DNA of 64,000 nt from Psychrobacter sp. JB385 (GTDB lineage Bacteria > Pseudomonadota > Gammaproteobacteria > Pseudomonadales > Moraxellaceae), in the NCBI RefSeq assembly GCF_900163785.1, contig NZ_FUKN01000010.1:124001-188000 (forward strand). Direction: 5' to 3'. The notes beneath the pieces were generated by a model that saw only the letters and a program-made list of their open reading frames with translations, was not told where the DNA came from and made no database searches. The translations under genes and the position numbers were made by a program. Below, one piece after another: positions 7,611 to 16,849 of the stretch; the first letter of the stretch is position 1; each line of letters starts with the position of its first letter.

Positions 7611-9284
7611 ATGTCAAATATTTACCAGAGTGCGCCGTCTGCTTATGATTATCCATTATTGGTAAAACAATTATTAAATCGCGCCAAAACAGTATCGCAA
7701 GAGCAAGAAATTATTTATGCAGACAAAAAGCGTTTCACTTACAAAGACTTATTCAACCGTATCAACCGTTTAGCCAATGTATTAGCGGGCTTGAATCTCG
7801 ATGCAGGTGATGTAATTGCTGTCATGGATTGGGACAGTCACCGCTACCTTGAGTCCTACTTCGCTGTGCCAATGTCAGAGTATATCTTGCAAACGGTTAA
7901 TATACGTCTGTCGCCAGAAAAAGTCCTTTACACCATCAATCATGCTAAGCCTAAAGTATTGTTACTCAACTCTGAGTTTGCACCATTAGTCAAAGATTAT
8001 CAGTTTGAAAACTCTAGCATCGAGCATATCATTTGGTTAGATGATAATGGGGCAACGTTTGAAGGGGTTTTTGGCGGTAATCAAGGTCGGGTAATAGGGG
8101 AGTATGAGGCATTACTAGACGCCGCTGACAGTGAGTTTGATTTCCCAGATTTTGATGAGAACACCATTGCAACCACTTTCTATACCTCAGGTACGACAGG
8201 AGACCCAAAAGGAGTGTTCTTTAGTCATCGCCAATTGGTATTGCATAGCTTGGCTGAAGCGGCAACGCTTGGTATGCTGCCTAACAAGCAAGGTGTCAGC
8301 TACGGGGATGTTTACATGCCATTGACACCAATGTTTCATGTACATGCGTGGGGGTTTCCATTTACCGCCACGATGGTTGGACTAAAGCAAGTCTATCCAG
8401 GACGCTATGCACCTGATGCTTTGATGGATTTGATTATTAATGAGAAGGTGAGTATCACGCATTGTGTACCGACGATCTTGCAGATGATACTCAAAGAAGC
8501 GCAGGATCGTAATGCCAATTTCAATGGTCTTAAGATGATTATTGGTGGGTCAAGATTGACAGAAGGTTTGGCAAAAACGGCCATGTCACAAGGTATCGAA
8601 GTGTATACAGGCTACGGCATGTCAGAGACAGCACCGCTCATTAGTTTGACAGAGTTCAGTTTGAATGAGCCCAAGATGACAGAAGAGGAAGATATTGCCC
8701 GCCGCTGTATGACAGGTAAGCCTGTTTTGATGGTGGATGCACAGGTATGGGGTGAGGACAATCAATCGGTAGGTACGGGTAAAGACAATACGGGTGAGCT
8801 GGTATTGCGCGCGCCTTGGCTGACTCAAAGCTATTTGAAAAATGACGATGCAGGTAAGGAGCTGTGGGAAAATGGCTATATGCATACCCAAGATATCGCT
8901 TACATACGCCCAGATGGTTATCTTAGAATCACCGATCGTCTAAAAGATGTCATCAAATCAGGCGGTGAGTGGATTTCGTCCCTTGAGATTGAGACAATTT
9001 TATCTCTGCATCCAGCGGTTGGAGATGTGTCTGTTATCGGCATTCCCGACAAGCAATGGGGCGAGCGTCCATTGGCGCTCATTGTACTCAAACCCAATTG
9101 CCAAGATACCAGTGCTGAGGATATCAAAGCGATTGCTGAAAAAGCGGTAGAGCGCGGTATGATCCCTAAGTATGGCGTACCCAATCAGTTTAAGTTCGTG
9201 GATGAATTGCCAAAAACCTCAGTAGGCAAACATGACAAAAAGGTCATGCGCGAGATGTATGCCAAACCAGTTGAAAAACGCTAA
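7611..9284 (+). CDS. Fatty acyl-CoA ligase, medium-chain AlkK type
   Basis: Member of the AMP-forming adenylate/acyl-CoA synthetase family, about 557 residues. It activates a carboxylic acid to its CoA thioester via an acyl-adenylate. Motifs: P-loop-like YTSGTTGDPKG, GYGMSETAP, the hinge/adenylate-binding YLRITDRLKDVIKSGGEW, and the C-terminal SVGKHDKK with the catalytic Lys. Its layout resembles medium-chain AlkK ligases. An upstream in-frame ATG exists at 7587, but AAGGA at 7596-7600 favours the ATG at 7611. It is followed by a terminator and the propionyl-CoA synthetase gene, so it may feed organic acids into the neighbouring pathway, although it has its own transcription unit. Confidence 0.85.
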   Translation: MSNIYQSAPSAYDYPLLVKQLLNRAKTVSQEQEIIYADKKRFTYKDLFNRINRLANVLAGLNLDAGDVIAVMDWDSHRYLESYFAVPMSEYILQTVNIRLSPEKVLYTINHAKPKVLLLNSEFAPLVKDYQFENSSIEHIIWLDDNGATFEGVFGGNQGRVIGEYEALLDAADSEFDFPDFDENTIATTFYTSGTTGDPKGVFFSHRQLVLHSLAEAATLGMLPNKQGVSYGDVYMPLTPMFHVHAWGFPFTATMVGLKQVYPGRYAPDALMDLIINEKVSITHCVPTILQMILKEAQDRNANFNGLKMIIGGSRLTEGLAKTAMSQGIEVYTGYGMSETAPLISLTEFSLNEPKMTEEEDIARRCMTGKPVLMVDAQVWGEDNQSVGTGKDNTGELVLRAPWLTQSYLKNDDAGKELWENGYMHTQDIAYIRPDGYLRITDRLKDVIKSGGEWISSLEIETILSLHPAVGDVSVIGIPDKQWGERPLALIVLKPNCQDTSAEDIKAIAEKAVERGMIPKYGVPNQFKFVDELPKTSVGKHDKKVMREMYAKPVEKR

Positions 9285-9380
9285 TACCCAATTGTCTATC
9301 AATTAGGCAGGTGTGCTTACTAATATCGACTAAAGTACACGCTTAACAGTTGACCTTTACAATTTGCTCTGTTACATTTT

Positions 9381-9408
9381 AAACCGATACATATTGTATC
9401 GGTTTTTT
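9381..9408 (+). terminator. Rho-independent terminator after the acyl-CoA ligase gene
   Basis: Perfect 11-bp stem AAACCGATACA / TGTATCGGTTT with a 3-nt loop and a T-run. An upstream in-frame start for the next gene (9364) would lie before this hairpin, which is one reason to reject that start. Confidence 0.85.
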
Positions 9409-9486
9409 ATTTTGGCAGGGACAGCCAGTTTTATATTATTATCTAATAAAATCGCATTATTATCGTTTATGCTAAGGACAGCCATT

Positions 9487-11523
9487 ATGAGCGAGCACGC
9501 CACCAATCCAGATTTTAATCATACCTCTCAAGCACCAGCCGCTACTACCTCAAGCTTCACTGACATATATCAGGCTTCACTCAGTGACCGAGAGCAATTT
9601 TGGGCCAAGCAAGCTGAGCGTATTTATTGGCATAAAAAACCTGAGCAGATTTTGGACGATAGTAGATTGCCCTTTGCCAAATGGTTCGTTGGTGGTGAAA
9701 CCAATCTTTGTTATAACTGTGTGGATCGCCATCTAGAAGAGCGCGCAGAACAAGATGCCTTCATTTGGCTATCGTCAGAGATCAATCAAGAGCTGATTGA
9801 AACCTTTCCAGGCGTTGTTAACGCATTCAAAGACTTAGGCAACAACGTCGAGTTTTATACTGACTATACCAAGCGTCGCCTGACCTATAATGACTTGTAT
9901 AAAGAAGTCAATTATTTCGCCGATGTGCTACAGCGTTATGGGATTAAAAAAGGCGATCGTGTCATCATCTACATGCCAATGATTTTGGAGGCAGCTTACG
10001 CCATGCTAGCCTGCGCCCGTATCGGTGCGGTTCATTCGGTCGTGTTTGGTGGCTTTGCTGCTCATAATTTGGCGATACGCATGAATGACGCTGATGCAAA
10101 AATGGTCATCACAGTCGATGCAGGCTTGCGCGGTGGTAAAGTCATCAATTATAAAAACTTGGTCAATCAAGGGGTTGAGCAAGCAACCAAAAAGCCTGAG
10201 CATGTGCTTGTGGTAAACCGCGGTGTATTGCCTTTTCAACCGCAAGATATCGATGTGGATTACGCGACAGAGCGTCGCTATAGCTGTGAGGCCAATGCGA
10301 TAGTGGCACCCGTCTGGCTTGAGTCAAACACGCCATCGTATTTACTTTATACTTCTGGTACCACGGGTACACCAAAAGGGGTACAACGTGATACAGGCGG
10401 TCATGCCGTCGCACTCACCACCTCAATAGATTATATTTACGATGGGAAAGCTGGCGAAACCTTTTGGGCAATATCAGATATTGGCTGGGCGGTTGGGCAT
10501 TCTTATACGATCTACGCACCATTACTTGCAGGTATGACCAGTATTATGTATGAAGGATTACCACATCGCCCAAATCCAGGTATTTGGTGGCGTATTGTCG
10601 AGGCCAACAAGGTCAATATTTTGTTTACTGCACCTACAGGTGTGCGTATGCTCAAAAAACAAGATGAAACTTGGATGACTCGCTATGATGTTTCAAGTGT
10701 TAAATCGTTCTTTTTGGCAGGTGAGCCACTAGATGAATCTACCGCCAATTGGCTCAGCAGGCATTTGGGTGTGCCTATTTTGGATCATTACTGGCAGACA
10801 GAGTCGGGCTGGCCCATCTTGAGTAATACGCCCAAATTCGATGATAAGCAGCACAAACAAGGCTCGCCTGGTTATCCTATGTATGGATATGATGCGCAAG
10901 TCATCAATGAAGAAACAGGCAAACCTTGCGCGGCGGGTGAAAAAGGTCTGCTAGCCATTAAAGCGCCTTTGCCGCCAGGTTGTCTCACGACAGTATGGGG
11001 CAACGATGAGCGTTTTATCAGTAGTTATTTTGGCTTATTTGACGGTCAGCAATACTCTACCTCAGACTATGCGGTCACGGATGAAGACGGTTATTTCTAT
11101 ATTTTAGGACGTACTGATGATGTGATTAACGTAGCAGGCCACCGTATAGGCACACAAGAAATTGAGGAAGCCATTAGTAGTCATCCTGAAATGGCAGAGT
11201 GCGCTGTTGTGGGTATCCAAGACCAATTGAAGGGTGAGTTGCCGATTGCGTTTTGTGTACTAAAAGATCACGAGCAAGTGGCAACCACCGAAAACCGTTT
11301 CCGCCTTGAGCAACAAGTGATCGGTGCGGTTATCAAGTCATTGGGCGGCATCGCGCGTCCAGCAGCGATTTATTTTCCGCAAGCCTTACCAAAGACCCGT
11401 TCTGGCAAAATCTTACGTCGAGCTATTCGGGCATTAGCAGAAAACAAGGACACAGGAGACATGTCAACGCTTGATAATCCAGCAGCGATTGATGCCATCA
11501 AACAATCTATGAAAGAGTATTAG
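9487..11523 (+). CDS. prpE: Propionyl-CoA synthetase
   Basis: The 678-residue AMP-forming synthetase is closest to PrpE: the stretches YTSGTTGTPKGVQRDTGG, SDIGWAVGHSY and YAPLLAGMTSIMYEGLPHRP are hallmark PrpE sequence. It ends with the catalytic Lys in PKTRSGKILRR. It converts propionate (and probably acetate or similar short acids) to the CoA ester in the cytoplasm. It is about 50 residues longer than E. coli PrpE owing to an N-terminal Ser/Thr/Ala-rich extension. Start: ATG at 9487 behind AAGGACA. A longer frame from 9364 would cross a terminator and encode an unrelated hydrophobic tail, so I reject it. No 2-methylcitrate genes are nearby; downstream MmsA makes propionyl-CoA, so the link is shared product chemistry. 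Confidence 0.88.
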   Translation: MSEHATNPDFNHTSQAPAATTSSFTDIYQASLSDREQFWAKQAERIYWHKKPEQILDDSRLPFAKWFVGGETNLCYNCVDRHLEERAEQDAFIWLSSEINQELIETFPGVVNAFKDLGNNVEFYTDYTKRRLTYNDLYKEVNYFADVLQRYGIKKGDRVIIYMPMILEAAYAMLACARIGAVHSVVFGGFAAHNLAIRMNDADAKMVITVDAGLRGGKVINYKNLVNQGVEQATKKPEHVLVVNRGVLPFQPQDIDVDYATERRYSCEANAIVAPVWLESNTPSYLLYTSGTTGTPKGVQRDTGGHAVALTTSIDYIYDGKAGETFWAISDIGWAVGHSYTIYAPLLAGMTSIMYEGLPHRPNPGIWWRIVEANKVNILFTAPTGVRMLKKQDETWMTRYDVSSVKSFFLAGEPLDESTANWLSRHLGVPILDHYWQTESGWPILSNTPKFDDKQHKQGSPGYPMYGYDAQVINEETGKPCAAGEKGLLAIKAPLPPGCLTTVWGNDERFISSYFGLFDGQQYSTSDYAVTDEDGYFYILGRTDDVINVAGHRIGTQEIEEAISSHPEMAECAVVGIQDQLKGELPIAFCVLKDHEQVATTENRFRLEQQVIGAVIKSLGGIARPAAIYFPQALPKTRSGKILRRAIRALAENKDTGDMSTLDNPAAIDAIKQSMKEY

Positions 11524-11573
11524 CGTTCTCATTCAGACGAGAGTTATAACAGAGTATCGATATGAAATAACAG

Positions 11574-11599
11574 GCTCATGAAACCTCATGGGCTTTTTT
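11574..11599 (+). terminator. Probable rho-independent terminator after prpE
   Basis: Stem GCTCATG / CATGGGC (one T-G pair) with loop AAACCT followed by six Ts. The remaining AT-rich stretch to 11822 carries a repeated TTTTAAATTATA and presumably the promoter of the valine-degradation genes. Confidence 0.65.
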
Positions 11600-11822
11600 A
11601 TTGCTTGGCTTCTCAAATCAGCTAAAAGTTCAATAAAGCGCTTGACCCTAAAATTGTTTTATTGTTATAGTCAATAACGATACAAAATAAATCATTTTAA
11701 ATTATAACTTTTTAAATTATAGCCGTAAAAACAGTCGTTTTTAGCGCTTTTTATAGATATACAGACATCACAAATATAGCGATATTGTCGCCGCAGTCAC
11801 ATAAACAAGATAAGGATATCTT

Positions 11823-13307
11823 ATGCACCATGTTCAGCAACTCATTAATGGTCAATTTACACAGTCTACTACTGATGAATGGATTGACATTACCGACCCT
11901 GCCACTCAAGAAGTCATCGCAAAGGTGCCACAAACAACTGATGACGAAATCAATCAGGCCGTTAACGCTGCTCAGGAAGCCTTTCAAACTTGGCGTAAAA
12001 CACCGATTACTACTCGCGCTCGCATTTTCTTAAAATATCAATCCCTGATTCGTGAGCACATGGATGAGCTTGCAGAGATTTTGACCGCAGAACAAGGCAA
12101 AACCATTGCCGATGCCCGTGGTGATGTATTTCGTGGCTTAGAGGTGGTTGAACACGCAGCAGGTATTGCCAATTTGCAGATTGGAGACTTTGTCGAAAAC
12201 GTCGCCTCTGGTGTCGATACTTATAGCATTTGGCAGCCGCTCGGGGTCTGTGCGGGTATTACACCCTTTAACTTTCCTGCCATGATTCCGCTATGGATGT
12301 TCCCAATGGCAATTGCGACGGGTAATACCTTTATCCTAAAACCCTCTGAACAAGATCCAATGGTAACCATGCGTCTGATTGAGCTTGCCGTAGAAGCGGG
12401 CGTTCCTGAAGGGGTGCTCAATGTGGTTCATGGTGGTAAAGCGACGGTGGATGCTATTTGCGATCACCCAGATATCAAAGCGGTGTCTTTTGTTGGTTCT
12501 ACCAGCGTCGGTCAACATGTCTATGAGCGCGCGAGCAAATCAGGCAAGCGTGCACAGTGCATGATGGGCGCCAAAAACCACGGGGTAATTTTACCTGACG
12601 CTAATAAAGAACAAACGCTCAATCAATTAGCAGGTGCTGCCTTTGGTGCTGCCGGTCAACGCTGTATGGCGCTATCGGTGGTTGTGCTAGTCGGCGCAGC
12701 AGGGGAATGGATTGATGACATCAAAGCCAAAGCAGAAGCCTTGGTCGTATCGGCTGGCAAAAATGATAAAGATTTAGGGCCGCTGATTTCACCAGCTGCG
12801 AAAGCTCGTGTCGAGCATTTGATTGGTACTGGTGTTGAAGAAGGCGCTAGCTTGATTCTTGATGGTCGCGGCATTACCGTTGAAGGGTTTGAAAAAGGTA
12901 ACTTTGTCGGACCGACTATTTTTGACAATGTCACAAGTGATATGCAAATTTATCAGCAAGAAATCTTTGGTCCCGTATTGTGTATTATGCGCGCTGCGAG
13001 TTTGGATGAGGCGATAGAACTGCTTAACGCCAATCCACATGGCAATGGTACGGCCATCTTCACCCAATCAGGTGCCGCTGCGCACAAATTCCAGCAAGAC
13101 ATTATGGTCGGCCAAATTGGTATTAACTTACCGATTCCTGTGCCACTACCTATGTTCTCATTCTCAGGTTCACGTGCCAGTAAGCTTGGCGATCTTGGTC
13201 CTTATGGTAAGCAAGCCGTACAGTTCTATACTCAGACGAAAACGGTGACGGCGCGATGGTTTGATGACGAAGCGAGTCGCGGTGTAAATACGACTATTTC
13301 GATTTAA
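11823..13307 (+). CDS. mmsA: Methylmalonate-semialdehyde dehydrogenase (CoA-acylating)
   Basis: The 494-residue aldehyde-dehydrogenase-fold enzyme converts methylmalonate semialdehyde to propionyl-CoA, with CO2 and NADH, in valine catabolism. Motifs: [30 protein letters not shown], and the nucleophile Cys281 in GQRCMALS. The usual general-base Glu is absent, with MMGAKNHGV in its place, which is diagnostic of the CoA-dependent MmsA class. The C-terminal [16 protein letters not shown] also fits. Start: ATG behind AAGGATATCTT. It heads a co-directional run that ends in mmsB, covering the lower valine pathway. Confidence 0.92.
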   Translation: MHHVQQLINGQFTQSTTDEWIDITDPATQEVIAKVPQTTDDEINQAVNAAQEAFQTWRKTPITTRARIFLKYQSLIREHMDELAEILTAEQGKTIADARGDVFRGLEVVEHAAGIANLQIGDFVENVASGVDTYSIWQPLGVCAGITPFNFPAMIPLWMFPMAIATGNTFILKPSEQDPMVTMRLIELAVEAGVPEGVLNVVHGGKATVDAICDHPDIKAVSFVGSTSVGQHVYERASKSGKRAQCMMGAKNHGVILPDANKEQTLNQLAGAAFGAAGQRCMALSVVVLVGAAGEWIDDIKAKAEALVVSAGKNDKDLGPLISPAAKARVEHLIGTGVEEGASLILDGRGITVEGFEKGNFVGPTIFDNVTSDMQIYQQEIFGPVLCIMRAASLDEAIELLNANPHGNGTAIFTQSGAAAHKFQQDIMVGQIGINLPIPVPLPMFSFSGSRASKLGDLGPYGKQAVQFYTQTKTVTARWFDDEASRGVNTTISI

Positions 13308-13472
13308 TAGCTGACTCATTATCGTTGCAGTGTGTTCATTGTTCTGATTGTTATTTTGCAGTAGGATTCGTTTATCACCATACTGCGTTGATGATGAAAT
13401 AACAAAACAAGAAGACAATGACACACTCAAGCTCATTCACCATATTTGCTATACATGCACAAGGATGACCAT

Positions 13473-14633
13473 ATGGATTTTTCACTCACTGATGATCAAA
13501 TTGCCTTTCGTCAAACTGCCAGACAGTTTGCTCAAAAGGAGCTTAAACCAAACGCAGCAGAATGGGATCGGACATCGCATTTTCCCATTGATGTTATCAA
13601 AAAGTCAGGCGAGCTTGGCTTTTTAGGACTGTATACCAATCCAGAGTACGATGGTTTAGGATTGCCACGTTTGGATTCTGCCATGGTTTTTGAAGAACTG
13701 GCGTGGGGCGATACGGCAGTCGCGGCTTATATGAGTATCCACAATATGGCAAGCTGGATGATTGGTGAATATGGCAATGATACGTTGTGTAAGAAGTATC
13801 TCCCAAATATGGTCAGCGGTGAGTGGCTTGGCAGCTACTGCTTGACAGAACCAAATGCGGGTTCTGATGCCGCCTCTTTACGTACCAAAACTGATAAGCA
13901 AGGCGATTACTATATTTTAAATGGAGAAAAAACCTTTATATCAGGTGCAGGATCGACCGATATATTGGTGGTGATGGCACGTACGGGCGGTGCAGGACCA
14001 AAAGGTGTGTCAGCATTTGTGGTCGAAGCTGATAGTGCTGGTATCGAATACGGCAAAAATGAGCACAAAATGGGCTGGAAAGCGCAGCCAACACGAACGA
14101 TCAGTTTTAAAGACGTCAAGGTGCCTGCAGAAAACTTAATAGGTGAGGAAGGTCAAGGCTTTCGTATTGCTATGAAAGGTTTGGATGGTGGACGTATTAA
14201 TATTGGGATATGTGCGGTTGGTACGGCACAGTCTGCGTTAGAAACCGCAACCAATTATGTCCAAGAGCGTAGTCAATTTGGCAGTCCGATTGCTAGCTTA
14301 CAGTCCGTACAATTTAAACTAGCAGATATGCTGACCCAAACGATTACGGCACGGCAGATGCTGTATTTAGCAGCAAATAAGGTCGATAACCAAGATTCGC
14401 AGGCCTCTGTATACTGTGCAATGGCAAAACGCTTATCGACCGATCTTTGTTTTGACGTCGCTAATGAAGCCTTACAGTTACATGGCGGCTATGGTTATCT
14501 GAATGAATACCCACTTGAGCGCCATGTTAGAGATTTACGTGTCCATCAGATTTTAGAAGGTACCAATGAAATCATGCGAGTGATTGTCTCACGTCAACTG
14601 TTACAAGATGACGCGCTCAGCCAATTACGCTAA
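13473..14633 (+). CDS. Acyl-CoA dehydrogenase, probably isobutyryl-CoA dehydrogenase
   Basis: FAD-dependent acyl-CoA dehydrogenase of 386 residues. It shows CLTEPNAGSDAASL, the FISGAGSTDI flavin region, RSQFGSPIASLQS, LQLHGGYGYL and the catalytic-base motif ILEGTNEIMR. Its place between mmsA and an enoyl-CoA hydratase, in a cluster that also holds 3-hydroxyisobutyryl-CoA hydrolase, points to isobutyryl-CoA to methacrylyl-CoA oxidation in valine catabolism; a broader branched/short-chain range is possible. An upstream in-frame ATG at 13446 exists, but AAGGATGACCAT right before 13473 and the family-typical MDFSLTDDQ N-terminus fix the start. Electrons would go to electron-transfer flavoprotein, not encoded here. 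Confidence 0.88.
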   Translation: MDFSLTDDQIAFRQTARQFAQKELKPNAAEWDRTSHFPIDVIKKSGELGFLGLYTNPEYDGLGLPRLDSAMVFEELAWGDTAVAAYMSIHNMASWMIGEYGNDTLCKKYLPNMVSGEWLGSYCLTEPNAGSDAASLRTKTDKQGDYYILNGEKTFISGAGSTDILVVMARTGGAGPKGVSAFVVEADSAGIEYGKNEHKMGWKAQPTRTISFKDVKVPAENLIGEEGQGFRIAMKGLDGGRINIGICAVGTAQSALETATNYVQERSQFGSPIASLQSVQFKLADMLTQTITARQMLYLAANKVDNQDSQASVYCAMAKRLSTDLCFDVANEALQLHGGYGYLNEYPLERHVRDLRVHQILEGTNEIMRVIVSRQLLQDDALSQLR

Positions 14634-14661
14634 TACATCGATATTAAAACAAGGATGTTTT

Positions 14662-15444
14662 ATGACAGATTATACCAATCTTACATTATCCATTGACCAT
14701 CATACGGCGATTGTGACACTGAATAATCCACCTGCCCACACGTGGACAATGAACAGCTTACAAGCGCTCAAAAAACTGATTGCTGACTTGAATGCAAAGG
14801 ATGATGTCTATGCTTTGATCATTCATGGAGACGGCGAGAAGTTCTTTTCAGCAGGCGCGGATCTGAATAATTTTGCAGATGGGGACAAAGGTCATGCAAT
14901 CAGCATGGCCATCGCTTTTGGCGAAGCTTTTGAGGCCTTATCTGCCTATCGTGGCGTTAGTATCGCTGTTATAAACGGCTATGCAATGGGCGGCGGTCTT
15001 GAGTGTGCACTTGCCTGTGATATTCGTATCGCAGAAGCACATGCGCAGATGGCATTGCCAGAGACGGGCGTCGGATTACTGCCTTGTGCGGGTGGTACAC
15101 AAAATCTGCCTTGGCTTGTAGGTGAAGGCTGGGCAAAACGAATGATATTGTGCGGCGAGCGCGTCGATGCAGATACAGCATTACGAATTGGGTTGGTCGA
15201 AGAAGTAACGGCTAAAGGCGCGGGTCTAACAGCAGCACAAGCACTGGCACAAAAGGTTGCCAAACAGTCACCAGTTGCTGTCAGCTATTCTAAAGCACTT
15301 ATCCAAGCAGCTAGAGACACACCGCCTGCACAGAACCTTATTCTTGAGCGTGAAGCCTTCGTTAAATTGTTTGATACCAAAGATCAGCGTGAAGGCGTCC
15401 AAGCATTTTTGGAAAAACGTCAACCAAACTGGCAAAACAAATAA
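14662..15444 (+). CDS. Enoyl-CoA hydratase (methacrylyl-CoA hydration)
   Basis: The 260-residue crotonase-family enzyme has both catalytic glutamates: one in MGGGLECALACD and one in LPETGVGLLPCAGG. The oxyanion-hole region FSAGADLNNF is present. In this cluster it most likely hydrates methacrylyl-CoA to 3-hydroxyisobutyryl-CoA, the step between its two neighbours. A longer frame from 14584 overlaps the dehydrogenase gene; AAGGATGTTTT before ATG 14662 supports the shorter start. It lies 28 bp after the dehydrogenase stop and 32 bp before the hydrolase start, so the three are surely co-transcribed. Confidence 0.88.
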   Translation: MTDYTNLTLSIDHHTAIVTLNNPPAHTWTMNSLQALKKLIADLNAKDDVYALIIHGDGEKFFSAGADLNNFADGDKGHAISMAIAFGEAFEALSAYRGVSIAVINGYAMGGGLECALACDIRIAEAHAQMALPETGVGLLPCAGGTQNLPWLVGEGWAKRMILCGERVDADTALRIGLVEEVTAKGAGLTAAQALAQKVAKQSPVAVSYSKALIQAARDTPPAQNLILEREAFVKLFDTKDQREGVQAFLEKRQPNWQNK

Positions 15445-15476
15445 ATTAAACTTTCTAATTTTTGTAGGTGACCTTG

Positions 15477-16742
15477 ATGGCAACAGCGATGACAGCGATG
15501 GATGATAGTGACAATCAAAAAACGATAGAGCAGGATGCGTCTGTACTTTTCGATACGGAGCCAACAGATTGCGGTCATCTTATCGGAATAATGACCTTAA
15601 ACACGCCCAAATCCTTGAACGCGCTGAGCGTCGATATGTGTCAGCTATTATCAGCACAATTAGAGCAGTGGCAAAATGACGAACAGGTAGTCGCTTTGAT
15701 ATTAAAAGGCGCAGGCGATAAAGCGTTTTGTGCAGGCGGTGATATTCGTAAACTGTACGACAGCATGTCAGCGAATGCGCCACTGCCAAACCCGTATGCC
15801 ACAGAGTTTTTCAGTCATGAATATCGTCTCTATCGCCAGATGCATTTTTACTCAAAACCATTAATACTATGGGGTGATGGCATTATCATGGGCGGCGGTA
15901 TGGGACTGATGGCAGGTTGCAGTCACCGCATTGTCACCGAGCGCACGCGTTTTGCCATGCCTGAGGTGACTATTGGCTTGTTTCCTGATGCCTCTGGTAG
16001 CTGGTTTTTGCAACGCATGCCAGCCAAGACAGGGTTGTTTTTGGGACTGACGGGTGCGATGTGCAATGGTAATGACGCTCTCTTAGCCAATCTTGCAGAG
16101 TATGCAGTCGCAAGCGATGATTATGAAGCCATTATTCAGCGTTTAAAACAGAGTAATTGGCAAGCGGCAACTGAATCTACTGATGCTAAGAATCTTCATG
16201 ATAGTAATGCTTATCATATCGTCAGTCGTGCACTGGCTGCACAGTCCGCTGTTGACTTACCCCCTAGCAAGTTGGCTACCTACTGGTATCCAATTCAGAA
16301 ACTGATGAATAGTGGCGGTTTGGGCGATATTGATGCGCTGCTACAAAGTGATGAGGCGCTTGCACAGCTAGGGGCAGATTTTTTTGAGGACAGTTGGACA
16401 CAACGAGCGGTAGCAACCTATCGTCATGGTTGCCCTACGACGGCTGCATTGACTTATGCGCTGTATCATAAAGTGACTGATTTATCGATAGAGCAAGTTC
16501 TGTATTTAGAAACCAATGTGGCCGTACATTGTGCTGCCAATCCAGATTTCAAAGAAGGCGTACGAGCATTACTGATTGACAAAGATCGCAATCCGAAGTG
16601 GTCACGTTCGTTGGCTGATTGCTTGAATGAAGAAGGGCAGGCATACATTCAGCAGCATCTCGTCAATCCTTATCCTAAGGGTGAACATCCTTTAGCGCAT
16701 TGGTTGAGCGATCATGCTTTGGGTAATGAGCTTGTACGTTAA
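15477..16742 (+). CDS. 3-hydroxyisobutyryl-CoA hydrolase (HIBCH type)
   Basis: The 421-residue protein belongs to the crotonase superfamily but is longer than hydratases, as usual for HIBCH. Motifs: GAGDKAFCAGGDIRKLYDS, MGGGMGLMAGCSHRIVTE and MPEVTIGLFPDASGSWFL, the last carrying the catalytic Glu and Asp. It frees 3-hydroxyisobutyrate from its CoA ester, removing toxic methacrylyl-CoA-derived product in valine catabolism. Start choice: GTG at 15468, ATG at 15477 or ATG at 15498; AGGTG seven bases before 15477 favours that one. The first 25 residues are poorly conserved-looking and acidic. It shares the operon with the enoyl-CoA hydratase. Confidence 0.86.
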   Translation: MATAMTAMDDSDNQKTIEQDASVLFDTEPTDCGHLIGIMTLNTPKSLNALSVDMCQLLSAQLEQWQNDEQVVALILKGAGDKAFCAGGDIRKLYDSMSANAPLPNPYATEFFSHEYRLYRQMHFYSKPLILWGDGIIMGGGMGLMAGCSHRIVTERTRFAMPEVTIGLFPDASGSWFLQRMPAKTGLFLGLTGAMCNGNDALLANLAEYAVASDDYEAIIQRLKQSNWQAATESTDAKNLHDSNAYHIVSRALAAQSAVDLPPSKLATYWYPIQKLMNSGGLGDIDALLQSDEALAQLGADFFEDSWTQRAVATYRHGCPTTAALTYALYHKVTDLSIEQVLYLETNVAVHCAANPDFKEGVRALLIDKDRNPKWSRSLADCLNEEGQAYIQQHLVNPYPKGEHPLAHWLSDHALGNELVR

Positions 16743-16807
16743 AGGTTTGATTTGACGCATCAGAATAATTACTAATTATAAATAAGACTTAAAAATAATA
16801 CATACCA

Positions 16808-16827
16808 TATGTAGTGATACCTACATA
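16808..16827. promoter_or_regulatory. Inverted repeat upstream of mmsB
   Basis: TATGTAG-N6-CTACATA, a perfect 7-bp inverted repeat 22 bp before the mmsB start. It could be an operator or a leader hairpin that hinders ribosome access. It does not resemble the palindrome upstream of iclR. Confidence 0.35.
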
Positions 16828-16849
16828 GCAATCATCAAGGAGCGATGAG

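Noticed and set aside
7469..7648. 59-codon plus-strand ORF with two hydrophobic stretches before and overlapping the acyl-CoA ligase gene
   Set aside because: No ribosome site, overlaps the ligase start in another frame, and the ribosome site and first codons of the ligase explain the sequence better.
9364..9486. Upstream start that would lengthen PrpE by 41 residues
   Set aside because: It would place the start ahead of a perfect terminator hairpin and add an unrelated hydrophobic tail; ATG 9487 has its own ribosome site.
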